A DNA stretch of 64,000 nt from Devosia salina (lineage in GTDB: Bacteria > Pseudomonadota > Alphaproteobacteria > Rhizobiales > Devosiaceae): contig NZ_CP080590.1 of the NCBI RefSeq assembly GCF_019504385.1, forward strand, positions 2,274,001 through 2,338,000, in the 5' to 3' direction. Below the pieces are notes generated by a model. The model was not told where the DNA came from, made no database searches, and saw only the letters and a program-made list of their open reading frames with translations. Below are positions 17,526-26,335 of this stretch, piece by piece. How positions within the stretch are numbered: the stretch's first letter is position 1; every line of letters begins with the position of its first letter. The position numbers and the translations under genes were made by a program.

Positions 17526-19142
17526 TCAGCCTGTAATGCGGGCTTGGTTCAGGGGCCAATAGGCATAACCGGACTGGACCTCGAAGCCAAGATCCACCCG
17601 TGGATTGCGGGCGATCACATACGACAGGGTGATGATGCCGAGCAGGGGAAGATCGGTGAGAACCTTCTCCTCAATCTGCTTGATCACCTCGATACGCTTG
17701 TCGAAATCGGGCTCGTCCTGAGCCTGATCCAGCAGATCGTCGATGCCGGGGATAGCGACACCATAATGGCTGTAATTGCCCTGTCCACTGCCGTCGGGTT
17801 TGGTGTCCGCCGAGGCGGCCAGACGCTGCAGGAACGGCATGGTGGGCACCGGCGGGAAGCTCGACGAATTCAGAGTGAGCGAATTCTTGTCGGTATTGTT
17901 CTCCGCATGCATCGTTGCATGATCGATGATATTCAGATCCAGATTGATCCCGGCTGCCCGAAGCTGCTCCTGGATCATCAACATGATCGTGGCATAGTCC
18001 TCGCGCTGGCTGGTGAAGCACGGAATTGTCACCCCGTCGGGGAATCCGGCTTCTGCGAGCAGTTCCTTAGCCTTGTCGATGCTGGGCTCGTATTTGAGCT
18101 CCTCGGGCAACTCTTCCTTGGTCACCGAACCGGCGAATTGCGGTGCGATGATGCCGACCATCGGTGTGCTGAGTTCGCCATAAGCCTCGGCGATCTGAGA
18201 ATTATCGATGGCATAGCGGAAGGCCTGACGCACCTTGATGTTGTCCAGCGGCTCTCGCTGCAGGTTGAGGTGCAAGGTGTTGAAGCTGCCCGGTGCGGTG
18301 GCATCGAAGATCGTGTTGGCATCGCGCTGACGCATGGTCGGGATCCAGCCCGGCTGCCGCACCCCCTCAATCATGTCCACCTGCCCCGACGCAAAGGCCA
18401 GCGTCCGCGCCGTGGTATCGGCGATGAAGGAGACCCGGATATTGCGGGTGGCCGCTGGGCCGTTCCAGTGCTCGTCGAAGGCCGTCAGGTTGATGCCCGA
18501 TTCATCGGTGCTTTCGACATAATAGGCACCCGTGCCGACCGGATCGAGATTGAAGGCCTCGCCTTTTTCCTCGAAGGCCGCCTGGCAGATGATGCTGGCC
18601 GCCAACGTCACCGCCGTGCTGGCATTGAACAACGGATCGGGACGAACCAGGGTGACCACGAATGTATAGTCATCCGGGGCATCGATGCTCTCGATATTGC
18701 CGAACAGTACCTTTCCCGCGGAGACGACCTCCGGATCGAGCTGGCGGCCATAGGTGAACATGACGTCCTTTGACGTCATCTCCCCATAACCCTTGTGGAA
18801 CTGCACACCTCGACGCAGGTGATAGGTCCAGGTGCGGGCGTCTTCCGACACTTCCCAACTTTCGGCCAGAGCCGGCTGGAAGTCCTCCGGGGTGACCGCA
18901 AAAGTACCGGGCTTTGACGCAACCAGGGCGTTGAATACTTGGTACAGCGCCCAGTTGTCGCCGCCGGTGAGACCCGATTGCTGCGGATTGATGCCGTTAG
19001 GCGAACGAGCGGCCAGCGCGATTGAAATCGTGCCGTCCTCGGTCTGCCCATAGGCTCGGGGCATCGCCAGATGCATGGCCGCGAAGGATGCGGCGCCTAG
19101 GGCTCCGCTGCGAGCCAGAAAGCTGCGTCTGCTGATTGTCAT
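17526..19142 (-). CDS. Peptide/nickel-family (SBP_bac_5) substrate-binding protein, Tat-exported
   Basis: 538-residue family-5 solute-binding protein, the periplasmic receptor of the importer. The N-terminus has a twin-arginine signal (SRRSFLARSGALGAA, cleavage near residue 32). The family region TWTYHLRRGVQFHKGYGEMTS and later repeats of the DppA fold are clear. Family 5 proteins bind peptides but also sugars, opines and sugar acids, so the ligand is open; the neighbouring enzymes suggest a small acidic or hydroxylated compound. It sits between the enzyme genes and the permeases. Confidence 0.9.
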   Translation of the reverse strand: MTISRRSFLARSGALGAASFAAMHLAMPRAYGQTEDGTISIALAARSPNGINPQQSGLTGGDNWALYQVFNALVASKPGTFAVTPEDFQPALAESWEVSEDARTWTYHLRRGVQFHKGYGEMTSKDVMFTYGRQLDPEVVSAGKVLFGNIESIDAPDDYTFVVTLVRPDPLFNASTAVTLAASIICQAAFEEKGEAFNLDPVGTGAYYVESTDESGINLTAFDEHWNGPAATRNIRVSFIADTTARTLAFASGQVDMIEGVRQPGWIPTMRQRDANTIFDATAPGSFNTLHLNLQREPLDNIKVRQAFRYAIDNSQIAEAYGELSTPMVGIIAPQFAGSVTKEELPEELKYEPSIDKAKELLAEAGFPDGVTIPCFTSQREDYATIMLMIQEQLRAAGINLDLNIIDHATMHAENNTDKNSLTLNSSSFPPVPTMPFLQRLAASADTKPDGSGQGNYSHYGVAIPGIDDLLDQAQDEPDFDKRIEVIKQIEEKVLTDLPLLGIITLSYVIARNPRVDLGFEVQSGYAYWPLNQARITG

Positions 19143-19162
19143 TTTATTCCTCCCTATTGGCG

Positions 19163-20308
19163 CTAGATGGAAATCGGAACGCTGCGCCGTTGCAGTTCCG
19201 ACTGATCAAAGACCGCTCCCAACCCCGGTGCGTCCGGGACGGTGAACAGGCCATTTTTGGGTTCGGATGGGTTTTCGAAAATGGCACCGGCGCGCTCCCA
19301 GCCGTCAGCCAGTTCCACCGGTTTGCTCAGATGAATGAGCGTGGACAGAACATGCAGATTGGCCAGGTGGCCCAGGGACGGCTGGGTCTGGTGCGGCACC
19401 AGTTCGACGCCATGGGCATGAGCGATGGCGGCGCATTGCATAAGGCCGGTAATGCCGCCCATCTTGGTGATGTCGGGCTGCACCATGCGCACCCCGGCAT
19501 TGATCAAATCCTTGAGGCCCTGCAGCGTATAGGTCTGCTCGCCGGCCGACACCGTTATGTCGAGCCGCTGGGCGACTTCGCCCATGGCCGAGATGTGATA
19601 GTGCTGCACCGGCTCTTCGAACCAGGTATAGCCCAGGTCCTCAAGCGCCCGGCCGACGCGCATGGCGCCGCCGATCGAATAGCCATTATTGGCATCGAAT
19701 CCGAGGACGAAATCGTCGCCAAGCAGCTTGCGAACGGCCGCAGCCTTCCTGATGTCACCGGCGATGTCGACGTCCTGCCTCGTGCGGTCGCCATCCCAGC
19801 GGATCTTGACCGCTGCCGGCTTTTCCTTCTCCACCCGCCGTTCCACCACGGCCAGCACTTCGTCCACCGTCCGCCAGGCATTGCCGCCGATGGAGGCGTA
19901 GCAGGGCATCTGCTTGCGCCAGGCGCCACCGAGCAGCTTGTAGATCGGTTGGCCAAGCGCCTTGCCCTTGAGGTCCCAGAGCGCGGTGTCGAGCGCCGCC
20001 AACGCACCAGTCATTGCGCCTTCCGGTCCCAGCTTGATGCATTTGTGCATCAGCGTGTCGAGCAGGATGGCATGGTCGAGGGGGTCGGCGCCGATCAGGG
20101 CAGGCGCCATGTCCTGGGCGATGATGACGAGCGAGGCCAGACCACCCTGCATGGGCGAGGCTTCGCCCATGCCGAACAGACCGTCATCGGTCTCGATGCG
20201 CACAAAGGCGCTGCGCGGGCCTTTGCGTCCTGCGGGCCGGTCCTGGCCGCCCGGCAACCCCTCGCCGCTCCAATCGACCTGGAAGGTCTCGACCTTGGTG
20301 ATCTTCAT
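19163..20308 (-). CDS. Mandelate racemase/muconate lactonizing enzyme family (enolase superfamily)
   Basis: 381-residue enolase-superfamily enzyme of the mandelate racemase subgroup, which abstracts a proton alpha to a carboxylate (racemase or acid-sugar dehydratase). Visible residues: K168-x-R170 in place of the usual KxK, metal ligands D205 (GFDANNGY), E231 (WFEEP) and E257 (SAGEQT), and the Asp-His dyad D279 (QPDITKMGG) and H306 (LVPHQTQP). The KxR and the complete dyad favour a dehydratase or racemase acting on a 2-hydroxy acid. Substrate unknown. Encoded 20 bases upstream of the binding-protein gene. Confidence 0.9.
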   Translation of the reverse strand: MKITKVETFQVDWSGEGLPGGQDRPAGRKGPRSAFVRIETDDGLFGMGEASPMQGGLASLVIIAQDMAPALIGADPLDHAILLDTLMHKCIKLGPEGAMTGALAALDTALWDLKGKALGQPIYKLLGGAWRKQMPCYASIGGNAWRTVDEVLAVVERRVEKEKPAAVKIRWDGDRTRQDVDIAGDIRKAAAVRKLLGDDFVLGFDANNGYSIGGAMRVGRALEDLGYTWFEEPVQHYHISAMGEVAQRLDITVSAGEQTYTLQGLKDLINAGVRMVQPDITKMGGITGLMQCAAIAHAHGVELVPHQTQPSLGHLANLHVLSTLIHLSKPVELADGWERAGAIFENPSEPKNGLFTVPDAPGLGAVFDQSELQRRSVPISI

Positions 20309-20325
20309 CTGTCTCCCTCTCCCGC

Positions 20326-21801
20326 CTACCAGCTGGTGGCGATGTACTTTGCTTCGGTGAATTCGAGGATGCCGTGATGGGCGCCTTCCCGGCCCAGGCC
20401 CGACTGCTTCACGCCGCCGAAGGGCGCGGCCGGGTCAGAGACCAGTCCGCGATTGAGCCCGACCATGCCGCTTTCGATGCGCTCGGAGACGCGCAGGCCG
20501 CGCGCCAGGTCGCGGGTATAAACATATGCAATCAGTCCATATTCGGTGTCGTTGGCCCGCGCGATCGCCTCCTCCTCGGTCTCGAAGACGCTGATCGGCG
20601 CCACCGGCCCGAATATTTCCTCGTGCATCAGGCGCGCATCGGCCGGCACGCTAGCGACCACGGTCGGGGGATAGAAATAACCCGGCCCTTCGGCTGGTTT
20701 GCCGCCCACCACCACATCGGCGCCGGCTTTTTTCGCCGCATCGACCATCTCTCCGATACGGGTGACGGCCGCCGCGTTGATCATCGGCCCGCACTGGGTG
20801 GCCGCGTCATAGCCCTTGCCCACCTGAAGCGCCGACATGCGCGCCGCCAATCCTTCGGAAAAAGCCTTGGCAATGCCCTTCTGCACATAGAAGCGGTTGG
20901 CCGCCGTGCAGGCCTCGCCCCCATTGCGCATCTTGGCCACCATGGCCCCGTCCAGCGCGGCCTCAAGATCGGCGTCGTCGAACACCACGAAAGGCGCGTT
21001 CCCGCCCAATTCCATCGAACACGAAATCACCGTGTCGGCGGCTTCGCGCAGCAGCTTGCGTCCGACCGGCGTCGAGCCGGTGAAGGAGAGTTTGCGCACC
21101 CTGGGATCGTGCAGCAGGGCGCTGATGGTCGGTCCCGCGTTCGAGGTGGTAAAGACATTGACCACCCCGTCGGGCACACCCGCCTCCTTGTAGATATCGG
21201 CCAGCACATTGGCGGTGAGCGGGGTCTCTGTGGCCGGCTTCAGCACCACCGTGCAGCCCGCGGCCAGCGCCGGAGCGATTTTGCGCGTCGCCATCGCCGC
21301 CGGAAAGTTCCACGGCGTGACAAGCACCGCGACGCCGATCGGCTGATACTGAACGATGATCCGGTTGGCGCCGCTGGGCGCAGTATAGAGTTCACCGTTG
21401 AGACGTACCGCTTCCTCGGCGAACCAGCGGAAGAATTCGGCGGCATAGGCGACCTCTCCCCTGGCGTCGGTGAGCGACTTGCCGTTCTCCAGCGCGATGA
21501 GCGCGGCCAGCATGTCCTGCTGTTCCATCATCAGCTCGTAGCAACGTCGCAGGATCTCCGAGCGCTTGCGCGGCGCTGTGGCCGACCAGCCTGGCAGCGC
21601 ATCGGCCGCTGCACGCACCGCATCCAATGCATCTTCGACACCAGCATCGGCGACACGCGCGATCACGGCGCCTGTCGATGGATCGAACACGTCGATGCGC
21701 TGGCCAGTGCGGGCCTCGCGCCACTGCCCGGCAATATGCAGATCGGTGGGAATGCCTGATGGGTCGAGGCCAAGGCCGGTGGGAATGATTGGCTTGTTCA
21801 T
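20326..21801 (-). CDS. NAD(P)-dependent succinate-semialdehyde dehydrogenase-like enzyme
   Basis: 491-residue aldehyde dehydrogenase of the GabD/semialdehyde type, oxidising a semialdehyde to an acid. Catalytic Cys is C298 (GGEACTAANRF) and the general base is E264 (MELGGNAP); the cofactor motif FTGSTPVGRKLL is intact. In sugar-acid pathways close relatives act on alpha-ketoglutarate semialdehyde, so succinate semialdehyde is only one candidate. Its start overlaps the iron alcohol dehydrogenase stop by four bases; the enolase-family gene follows after 17 bases. Confidence 0.88.
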   Translation of the reverse strand: MNKPIIPTGLGLDPSGIPTDLHIAGQWREARTGQRIDVFDPSTGAVIARVADAGVEDALDAVRAAADALPGWSATAPRKRSEILRRCYELMMEQQDMLAALIALENGKSLTDARGEVAYAAEFFRWFAEEAVRLNGELYTAPSGANRIIVQYQPIGVAVLVTPWNFPAAMATRKIAPALAAGCTVVLKPATETPLTANVLADIYKEAGVPDGVVNVFTTSNAGPTISALLHDPRVRKLSFTGSTPVGRKLLREAADTVISCSMELGGNAPFVVFDDADLEAALDGAMVAKMRNGGEACTAANRFYVQKGIAKAFSEGLAARMSALQVGKGYDAATQCGPMINAAAVTRIGEMVDAAKKAGADVVVGGKPAEGPGYFYPPTVVASVPADARLMHEEIFGPVAPISVFETEEEAIARANDTEYGLIAYVYTRDLARGLRVSERIESGMVGLNRGLVSDPAAPFGGVKQSGLGREGAHHGILEFTEAKYIATSW

Positions 21802-23042
21802 GAAGCGGTCTCGCGGTGTTCGGTCTGACGCAATTGCATGCGATCGCCGGCATGGGCCGCCCGGAGCAGCGCCGCCATGTCGGAGAGTTCGATCGTCCTG
21901 GGATTGTTCTTGATCAAGCGATTGGCGGACATGGCGTTCTCCGCCGTCCAGTCGAGATCGGTCGCAGCCAGTCCCAGCGCCTCGAGATTGGGCGGCACCC
22001 CGATATTGGCCAGCAAATTCTCGATGAAGACGATGGTCACCTCGACGGCTTCCTGCTCGGCGACATCGGTCCCGACGGCTCCCAGCGCCATGCCGATCTG
22101 AGCGATCTCGCGCCCGGCATGATGCCGGTTAAATTCCAGCGCATATGGCAGCATCGCCGCAACGCCCAAGCCGTGCGGTGTATGAGTGCGGGCCCCGATC
22201 GGATACTGCGCCGCATGACAGATGGAGGTCCCGGCCACTCCGAAAGCCTGTCCGGCCAAAAGTGACCCCAGCATTACATCGGCCCGGGCCTGCACATCAT
22301 CGGGATGGCTGCAGGCCCGTGCGAGACCGACACCAATCCTCCGCACCGCTTCGAGCGCGTAGAGATCGCTGGTGACATTCTTGCCCAGAAACACATGGTC
22401 ATGCACCAGTGCGCCATCGGTGGTGCGCGGCTTTGTGGTGAAGGCCTCGATCGCATGCACCAGGGCATCGGCCCCGGCAATGGCGGTCAGCGCCGGTGGA
22501 CAGGTATAGGTGAGTTCGGGATCGCAGATGGCTGTATGGGGGACCAGGTGCGGACTGGCAATGCCGACTTTGAGGGCCCGGTCCTTGTCGGAAACCACCG
22601 CCACCGGCGTCGCTTCCGAACCGGTACCAGACGTCGTAGGAACGGCAATAACTGGCAGCGTCGGCCCAGGAACCTTGAACTCACCGTAGTAGTCTGAGGG
22701 CCGCCCTCCATGACTCAGGAGCAGCGCGATAACCTTTGCCGCATCCAGGCAACTGCCCCCGCCAATGCCGAGCACCACATCGGCGTCCAGCGCCTGCCCC
22801 ACGACGACCCCGCCATCCAGTGAGGCGGCCGGCAACTCGGCCTCGACGCCACAATATGTCGCATGCTTCAGCCCGACCGCGTCGAGCTGATCGAGGATTG
22901 CCTTGAATTCGGGCAGATTTTCCATGCGAGCATCGGTGACGACGAGCGCCCGGCGGCCCAGCTGCGCGGCAAAGCGGCCGATAGAGGCCCGCTGCCCTTC
23001 ACCGAACACGACGTTGCGCGGAGATCTGTTGACACCAAACAT
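21798..23042 (-). CDS. Iron-containing alcohol dehydrogenase
   Basis: Group III (Fe-ADH) dehydrogenase, 414 residues from the ATG that overlaps the previous stop by one base (MFGVNRSPRNVVFGEG). The nucleotide-binding VLGIGGGSCLDAAK, the family block AVPTTSGTGSEATPVAV and the metal-binding histidine region (ADALVHAIEAF, CHAAQYPIGARTHTPHGLG) are all present. It would interconvert an alcohol and an aldehyde or keto group. A longer frame to 23087 is open but adds an atypical N-terminus. Confidence 0.88.
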   Translation of the reverse strand: MFGVNRSPRNVVFGEGQRASIGRFAAQLGRRALVVTDARMENLPEFKAILDQLDAVGLKHATYCGVEAELPAASLDGGVVVGQALDADVVLGIGGGSCLDAAKVIALLLSHGGRPSDYYGEFKVPGPTLPVIAVPTTSGTGSEATPVAVVSDKDRALKVGIASPHLVPHTAICDPELTYTCPPALTAIAGADALVHAIEAFTTKPRTTDGALVHDHVFLGKNVTSDLYALEAVRRIGVGLARACSHPDDVQARADVMLGSLLAGQAFGVAGTSICHAAQYPIGARTHTPHGLGVAAMLPYALEFNRHHAGREIAQIGMALGAVGTDVAEQEAVEVTIVFIENLLANIGVPPNLEALGLAATDLDWTAENAMSANRLIKNNPRTIELSDMAALLRAAHAGDRMQLRQTEHRETAS

Positions 23043-24046
23043 CACCTGATCTCCATCTCTTGCCGCATCGCTACAATCTGGGCCCACAAGGCGTCATCGA
23101 CCGGCAGGCCGTCAGCCTGGCGTTGTCGGCGCAAGGCGCGGCCGCGCTCGCCGGGAACGCGCACGTTGCTGAAACCCTGCGCCGGCTCGGCATCGCGGAT
23201 CGCCGCCAGATAGGCCGATACGGGCTCCACAGGATGATCGATGACGATGAACAGGTCCGACTTGTTGCAGACCGTCGTGGAATCGAGCGTGCCCCGCACG
23301 TCCCGCCCCAGCGCCCCGCCGGCCAGCCCGGCAACCAACAATTCGAAAGCCAGGCCCAGCGCATAGCCCTTGGCGCCGCCGAAGGGTGCGATCGCACCGG
23401 ACTTGGCCTTCGTGGCATCAGTGGTCGGGGCACCGTCCGCATCGAGCGCCCAATCGGCCGGAATCGGCTCGCCGCGGTTGGCATGATCGTGAATCTTACC
23501 CATCGAGACGACACTGGTCGCAGTATCCATAACGAAGGGCTCGTCCCCGCCCGGCATGCCGATGGCAATCGGATTGGTACCGATCATCGCTTGACGCCCG
23601 CCCCAGGGATGTACCAGCGCCTCGCTGGTCGAAAACGCGATCAGGCACTGGCCCTGCCGCGCAACGCGCTCCGCATAGAAGGCCAGGCTTCCCAGATGAT
23701 TGGCATTGGTGATGGCGGCAACCACCACGCCGTGCTCACGTGCCCTAGCCGCGGCCAGCGATAGCGCCGACATCGCCACGACCGGGCCCAGACCCTTCTG
23801 TCCGTCGACACGCAGAAAACCGGGCGCATCCCATTGCGCGACACCCTCGGCCTGCGGATCGGCAACACCGTTTTCGATGCGCTCGAGGATGCGAGGCAGC
23901 CGCAGCAGTCCATGCGAGGCCAGCCCGCGGAGCTCGGCATCGATCAACAGCGCCACCTGCACGTCCGCGTTGACCTCTGGCACCCCCTTTGACTGGAGCA
24001 GGCCGCTGATGACGTTTTTGACACTCTCGACAGGAAGGGTAGGCAA
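23042..24046 (-). CDS. Ldh family (malate/L-lactate dehydrogenase-like) oxidoreductase
   Basis: 334-residue member of the Ldh_2 family (YlbC, ComC, YiaK, DpkA relatives), which use NAD(P) on 2-hydroxy or 2-oxo acids or cyclic imines. The family block SHGLLRLPRILERIE, the NANHLGSLAFYAER region with its catalytic histidine, and GTNPIAIGMPG are present. It is the first gene of the operon. The only start that keeps the usual N-terminus is a TTG at 24046 with no ribosome-binding site, a few bases downstream of the palindrome, so its leader may be very short or absent. Confidence 0.87.
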   Translation of the reverse strand: MPTLPVESVKNVISGLLQSKGVPEVNADVQVALLIDAELRGLASHGLLRLPRILERIENGVADPQAEGVAQWDAPGFLRVDGQKGLGPVVAMSALSLAAARAREHGVVVAAITNANHLGSLAFYAERVARQGQCLIAFSTSEALVHPWGGRQAMIGTNPIAIGMPGGDEPFVMDTATSVVSMGKIHDHANRGEPIPADWALDADGAPTTDATKAKSGAIAPFGGAKGYALGLAFELLVAGLAGGALGRDVRGTLDSTTVCNKSDLFIVIDHPVEPVSAYLAAIRDAEPAQGFSNVRVPGERGRALRRQRQADGLPVDDALWAQIVAMRQEMEIR

Positions 24047-24054
24047 GATATAAA

Positions 24055-24066
24055 ATCCGATCGGAT
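24055..24066. promoter_or_regulatory. Perfect 12-bp palindrome, probable GntR operator
   Basis: ATCCGATCGGAT, exactly self-complementary, in an AT-rich context between the divergent Ldh and GntR genes. FCD-type GntR regulators bind short palindromes of this kind. On the minus strand a TAATAT (24072-24067) lies just upstream of it, a plausible -10 element, so a bound repressor would block the operon promoter. Confidence 0.65.
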
Positions 24067-24124
24067 ATATTATTGTGGAACGGACCCTAGGGTGCTATGG
24101 CTGCCCTGTCAACACTGGGGCGAG

Positions 24125-24799
24125 ATGACAGTGGCAACCGAAAGCAGAGTTACGATCCGTCGACCGCAGCGACTGGGCGAGGAGGTATATAACGCCATCT
24201 ATTCCCAGCTCATGTCCCTCGAAATTCCGCCCGGAGGCCGAATTTCCGTGGACGCGCTAGTGCGCGAACTCGGCGTCTCGCAAACCCCGATCCGGGAGGC
24301 ACTGTCTCGACTTGAGGCACAGGGGCTGGTCACCAAGACCCATCTGATCGGCTACACCGCTACCAATCAGATTGACCGCAACAAACTCGCCCAGCTTTAT
24401 GACTTGCGTCTCCTGTTGGAGCCCTTTGCCGCCGGACAGGCCGCCGAGAAAATGAGCGATGAGGCTATCGGCGAACTTGAGCAATTGGCGCTCGACATGG
24501 GCGGCATCTCCCCAGGCGGATCGCGCAACGCCTATAGCGAATTCGCGCGCAAGGATGCCGCCTTTCATGACAAGATTGCCGAGGGCAGCGGCAATGAACT
24601 GGTTCAAGAGGCACTGTCCCGCCTCTATGTCCATGTGCACCTATTCAGGCTCTATTATCACACCCGTGCAACCTCGACGGCGATCAACGAACATGAGCAG
24701 ATAATCGCAGCCATTCGCGCGCGCAACAGCGCCGACGCCGAAGCGGCCATGCGCCAGCACATCCTCGAGTCGCGCAATCGTTTCCTCTCCGAGGCATAG
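24125..24799 (+). CDS. GntR family regulator (FCD subfamily)
   Basis: 224 residues from ATG 24125; a GTG at 24092 in the same frame would add 11 atypical residues, and GGGGCGAG before the ATG supports the shorter form. The winged helix-turn-helix covers about residues 15-75 (RLGEEVYNAIYSQLM, VSQTPIREALSRLEAQGLV), followed by an all-helical FCD effector domain with metal-site histidines (AFHDKI, HEQIIAAI). It is divergent from the nine-gene catabolic operon and is almost certainly its repressor, released by a pathway metabolite. Confidence 0.9.
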   Translation: MTVATESRVTIRRPQRLGEEVYNAIYSQLMSLEIPPGGRISVDALVRELGVSQTPIREALSRLEAQGLVTKTHLIGYTATNQIDRNKLAQLYDLRLLLEPFAAGQAAEKMSDEAIGELEQLALDMGGISPGGSRNAYSEFARKDAAFHDKIAEGSGNELVQEALSRLYVHVHLFRLYYHTRATSTAINEHEQIIAAIRARNSADAEAAMRQHILESRNRFLSEA

Positions 24800-24831
24800 A
24801 CCGTCGAGTCCGAATCATGCCGGCCGGCCGC

Positions 24832-25659
24832 TCAGACCGCAGGGCTTGAGACCTGGCTCGGCTCGACCCCACCCAGCGCGATGGTGAGCTCTCTGGCGGT
24901 CGCCTTAAGCAGCGTCCCAAGGCTCGCTATACGATCCTGCGTCACGCGCCCGGAGAGGCCGGATACTGATATGGCGCATTGCGCCTCTGCCTGGTGATTG
25001 TAAACAACAGCGCCGATGCAGCGAAGGCCGGACATGAATTCCTCATTGTCCACTGCATAGCCCTGGGCACGGATGATCTCCAGCTCGGCCCGAAGATCGG
25101 CGGCACGGGCCAGCGACTGCGGCGTTCGCTTCATCAGTCCCCTGGCCTCGATAATGGCTGAGATATCCGCCGGCGCGTAGGTGGCCAAAATCGCCTTGCC
25201 CATGCCCGAGGTCACCATCGGTACCCGACCACCGACCCGGGTAATGGCGCGCATGATCTCGCGGCTTTCGACCTGGGTGAGCACCACCACCTCGCCATCA
25301 TCGATCACCCCCAGATTGGTGGTCTCCCGCGTCTGGTCGCGCAGCCGGCGCAGGAAGGGCAGTGCTGAAGCCACGAAATTGCGTTGGCGCACAAAGGCCG
25401 ATCCGACGACGAAAGCCTGCCGCCCCACATGCCAGACATTGTCCGTGCGGTCGAACTCGACGAAACGTCTGGCCTCCAGAGTCGTCAGCAGCCTATGGAC
25501 TGTGGAATGGGAAAGACCCGTCTCTGTCGCCAGGTCGGTGAGCCGGAATCCCTCCTCCCGCTCACCGAGCACTTCGAGCAGGCTAAGCGCGCGCTCCACC
25601 GAGCGGACGCGATCGGACCGGTCGGCATCTGTGGATTTGGGCGGGATGATTGAGCGCAT
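24832..25659 (-). CDS. IclR family transcriptional regulator
   Basis: 275-residue IclR regulator: winged helix-turn-helix at about residues 20-80 (VRSVERALSLLEVLGEREEGF, GLSHSTVHRLLTTLE), then the GAF-like effector domain (MVTSGMGKAILA, EFMSGLRCIGAVVY). It is convergent with the GntR gene and divergent from the malate synthase remnant, so its likely target was that promoter. Whether it also acts on the nearby catabolic operon is unknown. Confidence 0.9.
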   Translation of the reverse strand: MRSIIPPKSTDADRSDRVRSVERALSLLEVLGEREEGFRLTDLATETGLSHSTVHRLLTTLEARRFVEFDRTDNVWHVGRQAFVVGSAFVRQRNFVASALPFLRRLRDQTRETTNLGVIDDGEVVVLTQVESREIMRAITRVGGRVPMVTSGMGKAILATYAPADISAIIEARGLMKRTPQSLARAADLRAELEIIRAQGYAVDNEEFMSGLRCIGAVVYNHQAEAQCAISVSGLSGRVTQDRIASLGTLLKATARELTIALGGVEPSQVSSPAV

Positions 25660-25710
25660 GGTGCAAGTCTAGCATCGCCCCGCTGCCTTCGCGAGCACGC
25701 ACGGAGCCCA

Positions 25711-25727
25711 TTTCCACGTGACGGAAA
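25711..25727. promoter_or_regulatory. Inverted repeat, possible IclR operator
   Basis: TTTCC-N7-GGAAA lying between the IclR gene and the malate synthase remnant. The arms resemble the halves of IclR-type boxes, although they face outward compared with the E. coli aceB site. The position suits control of both divergent promoters. Confidence 0.4.
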
Positions 25728-25798
25728 TTCTCGAAGAGAGCATCGCAATCGGCCTACGGCCCGGTCTATCCAGCCGACCACCTGGAAGAGGAGCGGAC

Positions 25799-26335
25799 AT
25801 GACCCGGTATATCGAACGCCATGGCATCAGCATCGCCCCGGCCCTGCTGGACCTGGTGGAACAGGAAATCGCCCCCGGCACCGAGATCGACCCAGATCAG
25901 GTTTGGAAGGGTTATGCCGCGCTATTGGCAGATCTGGTGCCGATCAACCGGACGCTACTGGCCGAGCGGAGTGATTTGCAGACATGCATCGACAATTGGC
26001 ACCTGCAACACCCGGGACAGATTTATGACCCCGCAGCCTATCGCAATTTCCTCGAAGAGATTGGTTACATCGTGCCCGAAGGCGAGATTTGCGAGATCGA
26101 TACGACCAATGTCGATCCCGAGATCGCCACTATAGCCGGGCCGCAATTGGTGGTGCCGGTGAGCAATGCGCGCTTCGCGCTCAACGCCGCCAATGCCCGC
26201 TGGGGCAGCCTTTACGACGCCCTCTACGGCACCGATGTCATCGCCAAAACCGGCAGCCTAGCCCCCGGCAAGAGCTACAATGCCGAACGCGGCGCCGCCG
26301 TCGTTGCCCGAGCCGCAGCCTTCCTGCGTGCCCCC
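25799..26335 (+). pseudogene. glcB: Malate synthase G, N-terminal fragment
   Basis: Starts at ATG 25799 after a GAGGAG ribosome-binding site. About 179 residues match the N-terminus of malate synthase G, including EEIGYIVPEGE, NVDPEIATIAGPQLVVP and LNAANARWGSLYDALYGTD. The whole enzyme is about 720 residues and its TIM barrel with the catalytic residues is missing. Homology ends near 26335; the frame then runs on to 26458 as meaningless antisense of the response regulator. It cannot make an active enzyme, so the glyoxylate shunt would need another malate synthase. Confidence 0.9.

Noticed and set aside
19136..21759. Two long plus-strand frames opposite the enolase-family and aldehyde dehydrogenase genes
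   Set aside because: Both are antisense to genes with complete catalytic motifs; the plus-strand translations have no recognisable domain.
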